From: Cyclobacteriaceae bacterium
GTDB taxonomy: Bacteria > Bacteroidota > Bacteroidia > Cytophagales > Cyclobacteriaceae
Direction of reading: 5' to 3'
Assembly: GCA_020832375.1 (NCBI GenBank)
Contig: JAFIEW010000016.1
Location: forward strand, 1 to 47,677
Length of the DNA stretch: 47,677 nucleotides
Below the pieces are notes generated by a model. It was not told where the DNA came from. It was given only the letters and a program-made list of their open reading frames with translations, and did no database searches. The translations under genes were made by a program, and so were the position numbers. This document shows, in pieces, positions 32,787 through 42,719 of the stretch (positions are counted from its first letter, which is position 1; every line of letters begins with the position of its first letter).

Positions 32787-33503
32787 ATGAAATTAGATAT
32801 ACTTGTTTTCGCAGCTCACCCTGACGATGCTGAGCTTTCATGTTCTGGAACAATTGCAACTCATGTGAAAAAAGGCTATAAAGTAGGCATAGTAGAACTT
32901 ACGCAAGGCGAGATGGGCACTAGGGGTACTGTACAAATTCGACAGCAAGAAGCAGCTGCTTCATCAGAGATTTTGGGCATTAGTGCTAGAGAGAATTTGA
33001 TGTTTCCGGATGCATTATTTGAAAATACCTCCGTCTATCAAATGAAGGTTGTAGAGGCGATTAGGAAGTATCAGCCTAAAATTATTCTTGCCAACGCTCC
33101 TTCGGATAGACATCCTGACCACGGCAGGGCATCTGAGCTTGTGAGGGATGCTGTATTTATGGCAGGACTAGCTAAGTTGGAAACCTACCATAATGGAGAG
33201 CAACAAGCGCCTTGGCGTCCTGAAAATCTTTACTTTTATATACAGAGTATGCCTCTAACTCCCGATTTTGTAGTAGACATTACAGATGAGTGGGAAACTA
33301 AAATGCAGGCGATCAAAGCCTTCAAATCGCAATTTTTTGATCCTAATAGTGATGAGCCGGACACCTACATTTCTAGTCCTGAGTTTCTGCAAATGATAGA
33401 AGCTAGGGCTCGTGAGTTCGGACACGTAATCCGGGTGGCTTACGGAGAAGGCTTTATAAAAGATCGCTATATAGGAGTGAGAGACCTCGGGGATTTGATA
33501 TAA
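32787..33503 (+). CDS. bshB1: Bacillithiol biosynthesis deacetylase BshB1
   Basis: 238 residues. It removes the acetyl group from GlcNAc-malate in bacillithiol synthesis. The LmbE-like/PIG-L zinc motif FAAHPDDAELSCSGT is at the N-terminus; HPDHGRASELVRDAV supplies the second metal-binding His pair. The TQGEMGTRGT segment and the C-terminal RYIGVRDLGDLI are typical of BshB1 rather than general LmbE proteins. Bacillithiol is the low-molecular-weight thiol of many Bacteroidota. The gene ends at a strong terminator. Confidence 0.93.
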   Translation: MKLDILVFAAHPDDAELSCSGTIATHVKKGYKVGIVELTQGEMGTRGTVQIRQQEAAASSEILGISARENLMFPDALFENTSVYQMKVVEAIRKYQPKIILANAPSDRHPDHGRASELVRDAVFMAGLAKLETYHNGEQQAPWRPENLYFYIQSMPLTPDFVVDITDEWETKMQAIKAFKSQFFDPNSDEPDTYISSPEFLQMIEARAREFGHVIRVAYGEGFIKDRYIGVRDLGDLI

Positions 33504-33544
33504 TTGTCGATCAATTAGATTTGATTAGATATAAATTTGATATG

Positions 33545-33578
33545 AAAAGAGGGTAAAAAATCATTTACCCTCTTTTTT
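33545..33578 (+). terminator. Rho-independent terminator after bshB1
   Basis: AAAAGAGGGTAAA, loop AAATCA, TTTACCCTCTTTTTTT. It separates the convergent bshB1 and CheB-CheR-PAS genes and can act in both directions. Confidence 0.9.
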
Positions 33579-33632
33579 TGCTTATTCAGAAATCCAACGC
33601 TTTTCATAATGGCTAAGGGCCATCAATATTTA

Positions 33633-36600
33633 TCAATCTTCAATATCAAACAAAATAACCTGATATTTTTTATCTTTTACGTCTGTTTGATGTTCCTCTA
33701 CGATAAAAGTAGCATGTAATTGTTTAGAAGTTCCTTCTTTCACTCTAAACATTATTTTACCTTGATATCCCTTTCCTTCATTAATGTGATCCATTAATTG
33801 ATCTATTTGATCATCTTTCATCTCTCTCGAAAGGATTAGATAAAGGTTTTTACCCATGATATCTTTTTCTTTCATTTGGATCAACTCAATTGCCTTTGAA
33901 TTGACGCTTTCTACATTCAGTTGGTAGTCAAGCTTCAATATTCCCAATTGTCTATTGAGGGTAGTTGCAAAGTTACTATGTGTGTTTTTTACATATTCGG
34001 ATTCTTTTTCCAGACTGATTAATTCTGAAATATCTTTTACGATTAAAGTATAGTGGTCAAAACTATCCAAGTGATCAAAGTGTGGAGTGCATCTAATGGA
34101 TAAATCCTGCGTTTGAGCTTTATTTGTTTTAACAGATATTCTTCTGGTGCTTTCCTTTTTATTAATCCTTACTTGATCAAGAAAATCTTCAAACACAAAA
34201 TCTTTATTTACAACTTCAAGAAATTCAGAAATTCTTTTTCCTTGTGGATCTGCTATTTTTTTATTTTTTGAATGAGACTCTAAACCGTTGTACCACTCAA
34301 TGATACCTTTTTTATTTACAATAAAGATATCGTCCGTAATGTCATTGAGTATCTCAGATTTTCTGTGCTGATAGATGCTATTATTTTTCTCTATATGAAT
34401 ATCCTTGATTGTACCTTGCAGCCTATCGCTTTTGTTTCCCGATAAGCTCGGTTTGGCAGTGAGTCGAATCCATTGTTTTCTGTTCTCGGATGGGGTTACT
34501 ATTTGCCCCTCGAATTCTAAGGGTCTTTTTTCTTCTATCGATTTGCTAAGTTGCTCTCGAAGACTCTCTTGAAAGGACATATGAAAGCAATCGATTAATT
34601 GGTCAATCGTCTTCACGGGCTTTTCCTGCATTAAAACCTCCTGAAGTTCACTGGTATATATAAATTCATTAGTAGCAAGATTTAATTCCCAGCTTCCTAT
34701 TTTTAGATCCTTCCCCACTTGCTTGAGCATGTTTCTATGAGTTACTGTTTCAGTAATGTCAAGAACAGAGGTTATCTTGAACCTTTTCCCATTGGCTTGC
34801 TCCATAAATTGTGCGCTGACCAACACGTCCATGATTTGACCGTTTTTCCGGACTACTTTCCATTCTGCAGGAATTTCACTTTTTGCAATAAGAGATTCTT
34901 CATGAGCCTGGAGTGCTGCGGCACGGTTTTCTGGGGGTACCACCATGGTGAAGAGATTACCAATTAATTCTTTCTCATCATAACCATACAACTCGCAGTA
35001 TCCTCTATTTACTTTTACAAACCTTGCATGCTCATCAGTAACACAAACTCCAAAATCTGTACTATCGAAAATTGATTGAATGAGATTCTCTCTTTCCGAT
35101 AGATTTATCTTTGTCTTTTTTAGGTCTGTAATATCTAAAGTACTGTATGAAATCATACGATATGATTCATTGTCAGTGGCTATATGGGGAGTATAGTTAT
35201 AACGAACCCATACTTCATCCCCTTTTTTAGTGAGGTATTTGCGTTCGCCTTCTACTACAATACCTTTCAAGCATTCTTTGACGTCTTTATGGAAATCTTG
35301 TAATTCATCCTCTTGTAGGTAGTTTAATATGCTATCACCAGACCGAATGTTAATTCCGAAAGTATTGTTATAAAAAGCCCTTGCTTTTTCATTGAAAATG
35401 ATGATTTCATATCTACTATTGATTAGTACAAAAGACTGCAAACTATTATTTAGAAGTGTTCTTACATTCGCCTCTGATTTTTTGAGTTCTGTATCTTTGC
35501 GCGAAAGTTCTTCATGCGAAGCTCTAAGTTCATCATAGGCTATTTGAATCTCCTCGTTAGTTGATTGCAACTCCTCATTAGATGTTTCCATCTCTTCATT
35601 GGTTGATTGCATCTCTTCGTTGGATGCCTGCAGCTCTTCATTGAGCGACTGTAATTCCTCATTGTTAAGCTCCAATTCTTCTACGAAAGATTGCAATTGA
35701 TCACGCGTATCTTCTAGTTCACGCTCTAGATCATATATCCTTTTTCTACTTTCCTCATCAGAATATTCTTTTGAATCAAGATCCGATTGTGCTTCTAACT
35801 TTTGATGTTTGAAAATGATAATAAACATCGGGTAATTTTGCTCTGAATATTCCAGCGGGGAGCAGGTAATAAATACCTGATATTTTGTACCAAAGAAGTC
35901 GATTTTTTTGCCTGGGCTCTCTTCTTTTTTACGGGTACGGATTGCTTTAAGGATCAATGCTTTCATATCCACACGTAGATCGGGAATACACATCTTCACG
36001 ATATTCGAGTTCGGCTTTCCTTCTGGTAGACTTAAGAATAACCGAACATCACCACCTATTTGTATGATATCCATGTTCTCATTGATCACCACAAAAGGAT
36101 AGATATAATCCTTATAGAGTGTTTCCTTCACCATGTCTTTGATGGTGAGCGGGCGTGAACTAGACCTCAGCCCAACTTTCGATTTTGATTTTCTACCCGT
36201 AACTTTTTGAAAAGCTGGAAACCTATTAACCTCTGGGTTGTCAGCAATACGCTTTTCATAAATTTTCAATCTACCATCTAGCGGCACAAATAGATTTGAA
36301 TAGCTACTGATAGTCTCCGCCTTCCCTAAAAATAAAATCCCTTTTTCTTTCAGTGTATAGTGAAATAGTGGTATGATTCGATCCTGCAATTCTGAATTGA
36401 AATAAATCAATACATTTCTACAAACCACCATATCTAGTTTTAAAAAAGGCGGGTTAGACGTTAAATCATGCTTACTAAATAAAATGGTCTGCCTAAGGTC
36501 TTTATCTATTTGAAGACTACCGTTATCTAGCGTTTTAAAGTAAGTTTCTTTATAGTTGGTTGGTACCTCATTTACCTCTTCTGTAGTGTAGATGCCCAAC

Positions 36601-37649
36601 CTAGCCTGCGTGATTGCTTCTTCATCAATATCGGTCGCAAATATCTGAACCATTATCCGCTTAGCCGATTCTTTGGTATGGCGATCTACGATCATAGCAA
36701 TAGAGTAGGCTTCCTGACCTGACGAACAGCCTGGGGCCCAAATTCTAAGCGTATCTCGTTCTGTCTTTTTATCGATGATCCGCTTGATCTGTTGTTCTAT
36801 TTTTTTAAAAGCTTCAGTATCTCTAAAAAAGGAGGTGATGTTAATCAGAGCGTTGTCGATAAAAGCTTTTTTCTCATCCTTCGTTGTTTTCAAAAAGTCA
36901 TAATACTTATCTATAGATTTGATATCTAAAGCATGCATTCTTTTCTCTAATCGCCGAAGTAGGGTAGAGGTTTTATAGTTGTTAAAGTCAACGCCCGATC
37001 GATTACTTACCTCGTTAGTAATTTTATGGAAAAACTCATCAAATTCTTTTCTCGAAATTCTTGACGAAGAGGATCCAAAAAGATCAATGTGAAGAATAAG
37101 CTCTTGGACAATTTGTTCGATAGGTAAAATATGGTCGACCACCCCAGTTTGGATAGCTGCCTGTGGCATACCGTCATACTTGGCTGATTCAGGCGATTGC
37201 ACCATGACTAGTCCATTTTTTTCCTTAATCGATCGAATACCGTCAGAACCATCGCTACCCGTACCTGACAGTATAATTCCTACTGATCGATCTCCATGTC
37301 CATCAGAAATTGATGTGAAAAGTGTATTTACATTTGGTTTAGGTCCAATTTGTGGAGAAGGCACGATCAGTCGAATACCTTTTTTATCAACACTAATCAA
37401 TTTATTAGGCGGTGTGATATAAACCCTTCCAGCGTGAAGACTTTCAAAATCGTGCGCATCTACTACGGGCCATGGTGAATCTTTTGAGAGTATTTGGGTG
37501 AGCTTGCTATCGTGTGATGGACTAAGGTGTTGTGCTACAATTACACAAAACCGATCTTCGTTTTTAGGAAGGCTTGAAATCAACTTACTAAGTGCATCTA
37601 ATCCTCCTGCAGAGGATCCAACCCCTACCACAAATAATTTATCTTTCAT
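33633..37649 (-). CDS. CheB-CheR-PAS hybrid protein, no kinase domain
   Basis: 1338 residues. CheB methylesterase domain at 1-190 with GVGSSAGG (Ser12/13), AQHLSPSHDSK (His about 41) and LSGTGSDGSDG (Asp). No receiver domain precedes it. CheR methyltransferase at 205-470 with INITSFFRDTEAF and the SAM motif IWAPGCSSGQEAYS, then NVLIYF. A PAS-like region follows, then a Glu/Asn/Ser-rich coiled coil near 630-735 built of repeats like ELQSLNEELQASNEEMQS, then about five PAS/PAC units (740-1338, e.g. RMISYSTLDITDL, FKITSVLDITET). Related hybrids often end in a histidine kinase; this one stops after the last PAS domain. It lies 178 bases after the TPR kinase gene and may be its partner. Confidence 0.93.
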   Translation of the reverse strand: MKDKLFVVGVGSSAGGLDALSKLISSLPKNEDRFCVIVAQHLSPSHDSKLTQILSKDSPWPVVDAHDFESLHAGRVYITPPNKLISVDKKGIRLIVPSPQIGPKPNVNTLFTSISDGHGDRSVGIILSGTGSDGSDGIRSIKEKNGLVMVQSPESAKYDGMPQAAIQTGVVDHILPIEQIVQELILHIDLFGSSSSRISRKEFDEFFHKITNEVSNRSGVDFNNYKTSTLLRRLEKRMHALDIKSIDKYYDFLKTTKDEKKAFIDNALINITSFFRDTEAFKKIEQQIKRIIDKKTERDTLRIWAPGCSSGQEAYSIAMIVDRHTKESAKRIMVQIFATDIDEEAITQARLGIYTTEEVNEVPTNYKETYFKTLDNGSLQIDKDLRQTILFSKHDLTSNPPFLKLDMVVCRNVLIYFNSELQDRIIPLFHYTLKEKGILFLGKAETISSYSNLFVPLDGRLKIYEKRIADNPEVNRFPAFQKVTGRKSKSKVGLRSSSRPLTIKDMVKETLYKDYIYPFVVINENMDIIQIGGDVRLFLSLPEGKPNSNIVKMCIPDLRVDMKALILKAIRTRKKEESPGKKIDFFGTKYQVFITCSPLEYSEQNYPMFIIIFKHQKLEAQSDLDSKEYSDEESRKRIYDLERELEDTRDQLQSFVEELELNNEELQSLNEELQASNEEMQSTNEEMETSNEELQSTNEEIQIAYDELRASHEELSRKDTELKKSEANVRTLLNNSLQSFVLINSRYEIIIFNEKARAFYNNTFGINIRSGDSILNYLQEDELQDFHKDVKECLKGIVVEGERKYLTKKGDEVWVRYNYTPHIATDNESYRMISYSTLDITDLKKTKINLSERENLIQSIFDSTDFGVCVTDEHARFVKVNRGYCELYGYDEKELIGNLFTMVVPPENRAAALQAHEESLIAKSEIPAEWKVVRKNGQIMDVLVSAQFMEQANGKRFKITSVLDITETVTHRNMLKQVGKDLKIGSWELNLATNEFIYTSELQEVLMQEKPVKTIDQLIDCFHMSFQESLREQLSKSIEEKRPLEFEGQIVTPSENRKQWIRLTAKPSLSGNKSDRLQGTIKDIHIEKNNSIYQHRKSEILNDITDDIFIVNKKGIIEWYNGLESHSKNKKIADPQGKRISEFLEVVNKDFVFEDFLDQVRINKKESTRRISVKTNKAQTQDLSIRCTPHFDHLDSFDHYTLIVKDISELISLEKESEYVKNTHSNFATTLNRQLGILKLDYQLNVESVNSKAIELIQMKEKDIMGKNLYLILSREMKDDQIDQLMDHINEGKGYQGKIMFRVKEGTSKQLHATFIVEEHQTDVKDKKYQVILFDIED

Positions 37650-37827
37650 TGATTTTATCGTTCTTTATGGCTTTTTTAAGCCAACACTTTTCTCAGCTAT
37701 AGATTAGCTTCTTCTAAGTCAAAATACACAGGGTAGTAGTAGATTTGATTGTGAATTTTTGGCTTATTGAACACCATCAATGATCATCTGAGAAATTAGT
37801 TTACAGCCGTGTAATAATAGTAAAATT

Positions 37828-40167
37828 TTAATTTTTATCCAAAACAATTGAGTTCCTAGTAGGAATGGAAAGTATAAAACTTGTTTCGTTCGTTCCATTA
37901 CTATCGATATCCATGGTACCGCCCATTTTATTTAGCGCTTCCTTAGTTAAAATAAGTCCAAGGCCATTACCTTTTTCTTGAGCACTTCCTTCTTTACTTT
38001 TTACCATTGTTTTGGTATTTAATACAAGATTAATTTCTTCTGGAGTCATTCCTTTACCAATATTGGTTATGCTGAATATCAATTGTTTTCCTTCAGCATT
38101 TTCATATGCTTCGATCAGAATGTTCGTTCCTGACTCTGAGTATTTGATGGCATTGTTCAATAAATTTCGCAATATTAAACTAAAAAGCATTCGATCACCA
38201 TATATACATATCGATGGGTGGATGCTCAAATCTAAACGCAGGCTTTTCTGCTTTAGCATAATCTCAAAAATACTACGTACTTCATCTAAAAGAGGATACA
38301 ATAGTATTTTTTCAATATTGATGTTCGATTTATTTAATTCAAACACCGATCGGTTGAGTATATTTTCAAGTAATAGTGAGATTGCATTGAGGTTACGGTG
38401 AATCTGAGGTTGCATTGATCTCATCTCATCTAAAGAAATCATACCCGTATTACTCATTTCCATCAATTTTATCACACTACTGATAGGACCTCTCACATCG
38501 TGTCCAACGGTAGCAAAAATTGCAGCCTTTTCTAAATTAGCGATTCTAAGTTGTTTTCTTTCTTCATTTATCTGCGAATTAAGCTGTATAAGCTTTTTCC
38601 GATTAAAGAAAAAGGCTAAGGCTACAAACACAAAAAACAGTGTAATTAAAAAAATACCATTTCGTTGATAGGCAGCCTTTTGTACTCTCTTTTCCGCCAT
38701 TATCTTTTCGTTTTCCCTTTCAAGGTCAATCAATGCCATTTTTTTGTCAAATTCATAGGCTGCCTCTATGCGAGCGACATCCTTTTCATTATTTTCTACT
38801 TGAAGCATGCTGTCCATTTTTGTATGTCGCTTCAAATAAAAAAATGCAGAATCATAGCTTTTCAGTTGATCGAAGTAGTCACTTAAATGAAGGTAGTTAA
38901 GACTTAAATAACTATTTGAGCTTAATGTTATACTTAAGGCAAGTGCCTCTCTAATGTAAGCCTGAGCTTTTTCCAGTTCATTAAGCTTTAGATAGATTTC
39001 ACCAATATTTGTTTTAGACTGAAGTATTCCTCTTTGATTTCCAGATGCCTCATCGAGATAAAAAGACTGTAGAAGGTCATTCAATGCTTCTTTTATTAAC
39101 CCTCTTTCTTGAAATACTTTTGCTCTGTTGTTTAGAGCTGCAGCAAAGCCTTCATCATCATCTATTTTAATGCTTAAATTAATCGCCTTGTCGTAATTGT
39201 TGAGAGCACTATCTAAGTTACCCATTTGAGAATAGGTCATGCCTAGATTATTGTATGTAGCGCTTAGGCTTTGAGGAATATTTAGCTTTATTTTAAAAGC
39301 TATAGCCTTAAAGAAGTAATCTACAGCTTTATTAAAATCTCTCAACTCATGATAGATTAAGCCTATGTTATTTAATGAATAAGAGGTTTTGAGGCTGTCT
39401 TCCAATTCTTCATTGATATTCAAGGCATCAAGATGCATTTCTAGGGCCTTTACCCATTGATTTTGGTAATAGTAAATAGAGGCAATATTATTAAGGGTGG
39501 CTGAAGCACCAGAGAGATCGCCTATTTCTTTCTTTAGTAGTAAACTGGTCTCATATTTTTCCAAAGCGTCATTATATTTACCCTCTCTTAAATATATATT
39601 TGCCAAATTATTGAGTGAAGCGGCCATTCCTTTATTATCATCGACCTTTTTTCTGCTTTCAATAGCCTTCTTGTAAGCACCTTCTGCATCCTTGTATGAT
39701 TGATCCTGGAAATAACAATTTCCCAATAAGTGGTATGCACTGCCAATTAAATGATTGTTGCTGGTTGTGGTTTTAAAAAAACGTTCTAGTTGTTGTACCG
39801 ATGCATCTATGTTTTTATCTAAAAATTCAGAGTAAGCTAATCCATAGAAGTAAAGCGATTTTTCGGGAGAAGAAAGTTGAGAAAAATAGTCTTTTCTTAG
39901 TAAAGCATAGATTTCCTTAGATTGCTTGGGTGAAGCTTTGTGTTCGTAATACTTTGCAAGGAGAAAGAGCCTTTCTTTTGTTTGCTTCTGTGATTCTAAG
40001 CTTTCTATATTTTCGCCTATCACCTTAAAACTTTCTGCTCCTAATGTTCGATAGAGTAATTCATCATAAAGCCCATCAAGATCTTTTGCATGAAGATAAC
40101 CGCCTGATAAGCTAAAGGCGATAAACCAGGTTAAAATACAGAGATAGCAGGTCTTATTAAATTTCAC
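37828..40167 (-). CDS. TPR sensor histidine kinase
   Basis: 779 residues. Signal peptide (to about residue 27), a periplasmic TPR region with at least seven units (about 100-430; e.g. SYKDAEGAYKKAIESRKK, GKYNDALEKYETSLLLK), a coiled coil, a membrane helix near 506-526 (GIFLITLFFVFVALAFFF) and a cytoplasmic kinase. The phospho-acceptor box is FATVGHDVRGPISSV (His about 554). The ATPase has N-box LRNLLNNAIKYSESG and G2 GNGLGLILTK, but G1 reads TNIGKGM with Asn in place of the usual Asp. No response regulator is adjacent; the CheB-CheR-PAS gene follows. Such kinases are typical of Bacteroidota. Confidence 0.92.
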   Translation of the reverse strand: MKFNKTCYLCILTWFIAFSLSGGYLHAKDLDGLYDELLYRTLGAESFKVIGENIESLESQKQTKERLFLLAKYYEHKASPKQSKEIYALLRKDYFSQLSSPEKSLYFYGLAYSEFLDKNIDASVQQLERFFKTTTSNNHLIGSAYHLLGNCYFQDQSYKDAEGAYKKAIESRKKVDDNKGMAASLNNLANIYLREGKYNDALEKYETSLLLKKEIGDLSGASATLNNIASIYYYQNQWVKALEMHLDALNINEELEDSLKTSYSLNNIGLIYHELRDFNKAVDYFFKAIAFKIKLNIPQSLSATYNNLGMTYSQMGNLDSALNNYDKAINLSIKIDDDEGFAAALNNRAKVFQERGLIKEALNDLLQSFYLDEASGNQRGILQSKTNIGEIYLKLNELEKAQAYIREALALSITLSSNSYLSLNYLHLSDYFDQLKSYDSAFFYLKRHTKMDSMLQVENNEKDVARIEAAYEFDKKMALIDLERENEKIMAEKRVQKAAYQRNGIFLITLFFVFVALAFFFNRKKLIQLNSQINEERKQLRIANLEKAAIFATVGHDVRGPISSVIKLMEMSNTGMISLDEMRSMQPQIHRNLNAISLLLENILNRSVFELNKSNINIEKILLYPLLDEVRSIFEIMLKQKSLRLDLSIHPSICIYGDRMLFSLILRNLLNNAIKYSESGTNILIEAYENAEGKQLIFSITNIGKGMTPEEINLVLNTKTMVKSKEGSAQEKGNGLGLILTKEALNKMGGTMDIDSNGTNETSFILSIPTRNSIVLDKN

Positions 40168-40698
40168 TAAAAATTAATTTGCAAGGTTTGTGGACGAATT
40201 GCTTGATCAACTATGTAGTCGTCAAAGTCTTCATACTCAAATAAAATCTAAAACAATATATGAAAATTTTAGGAGTGTATTATATTGAGCAAGGTATTTT
40301 CATTACCATAAAGTAATTGTTTTTTTCTGCACTTCAACCTCGTGGCTTCCACTGCCGCGATTATGATTAATTACAGTCATCAAATAGCTTAATATCATCT
40401 AAACTTGATCTTATTCATAAATAATATCATTAGATCACAGAAGTCAAGATTGTATCTTAAAAGCAAACAACAAACCTTCAATCCTAAAAAAGTAACACCA
40501 AAATATAACTAAATAATACCTTCAACTTGTAGTTTTGGTGATTTACGTCGTTCTCATTTCAAGAAAAAAAGTAATGATCATGTTGCATCAAAAAACTTAG
40601 CTCTTTTGAGGTGTAAAAGACTAACATCACTACTATTTACTTGATAGGATGACTAATATTGAAGAGCTGAGATGTTTCTATCTATTTGAATATTATAT
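40168..40698. other. Intergenic region, nothing identified
   Basis: About 530 AT-rich bases between the TPR kinase start and the lgt stop. I see no open frame of interest, no consensus promoter and no terminator with a T-run. Confidence 0.55.
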
Positions 40699-41502
40699 TT
40701 ATCCTTCAGTTTTTTTATTTCGTATCAAATAAATACCTAATACGATGAAGGGTAAGCTTAAAAGTTGACCCATATTAAGTATCATTCCTGCTTCAAAAGC
40801 TACTTGGTCAATTTTAATGAATTCGATGAAAAACCTAACAGTAAAAATGAGTGAAAGACACCATCCAAGAAAATAGCCTGGGGTATGAGATTTGGGTAGT
40901 GCATACCGCATAAAAATGAAAACTCCGAAATAGGCCAAGGCTTCGTAGAGCTGTGCCGGATGCCGAGCAATAGGATCTACGCGTTCGAAAACGAAAGCCC
41001 ATGGTAGGGAAGAAGGGGTGCCTATAATTTCAGAGTTCATGAGGTTTCCTAGCCTGATAAAGGCACCAACAAGAGGAGTAGCTAGCGCCAATTGATCCAT
41101 TACCCAAAGTGGTGTAAGCTCATTGCGCTTAGAATAAATGTATATGGCAGTTACCAAACCAATACCACCGCCATGACTCGCTAACCCTCTAAAGCCAGTA
41201 AACCTAAATCCTCCCTCAAAGCTGAAAGGAAGTAATATTTCCCACGGTCTTGTCAAGTAGTAATCAGGTTCATAAAACAAACAATGGCCCATTCTTGCTC
41301 CTATCACTGTACCTAAGACCACATATATGGACAAAGAATCGAGTTTGTCAAGGGGGATGTTAGTTCGCAGATAAGATGATTTCACCAAGAAATAGCCCGC
41401 AACAAAGCCTACGGCAAAGAGAAGCGAATACCAATGTACAGCATAGAAGCCAAGGTCTACAACTACTTCGCTAGGCGACCAAATGATCTGATTGATTGTC
41501 AA
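40699..41502 (-). CDS. lgt: Prolipoprotein diacylglyceryl transferase
   Basis: 267 residues, seven membrane helices. Lgt transfers diacylglycerol from phosphatidylglycerol to the lipobox cysteine of prolipoproteins, the first step of lipoprotein maturation. The signature region GARMGHCLFYEPDYYLTRPWE, the essential-His segment GLASHGGGIGLVTAIYIY, and RLGNLMNSEIIG with its Arg and Asn residues are all present (quoted in parts). The length is normal. It follows the agmatinase gene by about 107 bases on the same strand. The several lipoproteins in this window (LptE, Gpx, DUF4292) would be its substrates. Confidence 0.95.
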   Translation of the reverse strand: MTINQIIWSPSEVVVDLGFYAVHWYSLLFAVGFVAGYFLVKSSYLRTNIPLDKLDSLSIYVVLGTVIGARMGHCLFYEPDYYLTRPWEILLPFSFEGGFRFTGFRGLASHGGGIGLVTAIYIYSKRNELTPLWVMDQLALATPLVGAFIRLGNLMNSEIIGTPSSLPWAFVFERVDPIARHPAQLYEALAYFGVFIFMRYALPKSHTPGYFLGWCLSLIFTVRFFIEFIKIDQVAFEAGMILNMGQLLSLPFIVLGIYLIRNKKTEG

Positions 41503-41609
41503 TGTGTTTTTATTATTAATAATGTTAATCTAAATATTAGGCTTCTTGAATACAAGGAAATATTATTTACATCCGAAGCTTATCACCCTCACTAAAACTT
41601 AATGTTACA

Positions 41610-42677
41610 TTACCTAATACTGATTTCTTTTTGAGAAGCATCTGTATAAGCACAAATGTGGTATAGAAGCCTTGCGCCTACATTAGCATCCCATTCTCCA
41701 CTTTCCCCTGGCGCTACTTCATTGAGATCAAAACCTATGATTTTTTTACCATTTTGGGCAATTTTTCTGATCAAGAAAACCGCCTCCTCAAACCCTAGCC
41801 CACCAGGCACTGGCGTACCTGTATGCGGACAAAGTTTCGGGTCTAACCCATCAATATCAAAGCTAATATACACTCTGTCTGGTAAGTTAGAGACAATTCT
41901 ATTCACCTGATCTTCCCATTGAGAGCCTCTGAATTGTTCAATTTTAATTTTTCTATCAGTATATTGTACAATTCTATCCTCTGACCGATTTGCATAATCT
42001 GCCTCTTCTTTGCAGTAATCTCGGATGCCAACTTGTACTAATTTTGAAATCTCAGGTATTTCTTCTAAAGCGTTGTAGAAGATAGATGCATGGCTATACT
42101 TGAAGCCCTCATAAGCCTTTCTAAGGTCTGCATGTGCATCGATTTGTAAAACCCCAAAGGATCCACCTTGTTCTGCAAGTGCTTGTAAAAGACCAAGGGG
42201 AGTGCTATGATCACCTCCTAATAGTCCTACTATTTTACCTTTTCTAAGATGGCTCAGGGCCTGTGTCTTAACCCAACCAATCATTTTTTGGCACTCTTGA
42301 TTGACCTCATTTAACAAGTTTTCATACTTTCGAGGGAGTTCTAGGCCTGAGTTATTTTCAAGCCATTCTATATATTCCTCTGTCTTTTCCCTTAGTAGGT
42401 CGCTTTTTTCTAGTAAAGCAGTAGAAATATCTTCCATAAAAACACCTGACTTCCAAAATTCAGGGTATTCCTCTAGGTGTAGGTCTAGTTGCGGTGATGC
42501 ATCCAGGATAGCTTTTGGACCTCTTGCTGTACCCGCCGCGTAAGAAACAGTCACCTCCCAAGGTACTGGAAGCACGATAATGTCACTTTGTTGTTCAGTA
42601 AAAGGTAATCCAAACAGACTACCTTTAGCACCAACACCATTAATATCAAATTGCTTGATGATTTCTTCCTTGGTCAT
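41610..42677 (-). CDS. speB: Agmatinase-family ureohydrolase
   Basis: 355 residues. Metal-binding motifs LLGGDHSTPLG, QIDAHADLRKAYEGFKYSHAS and YISFDIDGLDPKLCPHTGTP place it in the arginase/agmatinase family; the last, with GLDP and HTGTP, favours agmatinase, which splits agmatine to putrescine and urea. An insertion between about residues 75 and 130 (TEEYIEWLENNSGLELP and onward) makes it longer than E. coli SpeB. It starts 42 bases after the SpeD-SpeE gene, so it should feed putrescine to that enzyme. ATG 42677 (MTKEEIIKQF) is chosen over a TTG at 42710; the gap contains one CGAGGRATGA motif. Confidence 0.88.
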   Translation of the reverse strand: MTKEEIIKQFDINGVGAKGSLFGLPFTEQQSDIIVLPVPWEVTVSYAAGTARGPKAILDASPQLDLHLEEYPEFWKSGVFMEDISTALLEKSDLLREKTEEYIEWLENNSGLELPRKYENLLNEVNQECQKMIGWVKTQALSHLRKGKIVGLLGGDHSTPLGLLQALAEQGGSFGVLQIDAHADLRKAYEGFKYSHASIFYNALEEIPEISKLVQVGIRDYCKEEADYANRSEDRIVQYTDRKIKIEQFRGSQWEDQVNRIVSNLPDRVYISFDIDGLDPKLCPHTGTPVPGGLGFEEAVFLIRKIAQNGKKIIGFDLNEVAPGESGEWDANVGARLLYHICAYTDASQKEISIR

Positions 42678-42719
42678 GTGTTTTTTATTTTGCGAGGGAT
42701 GATAATTCAATCGGTTGTC

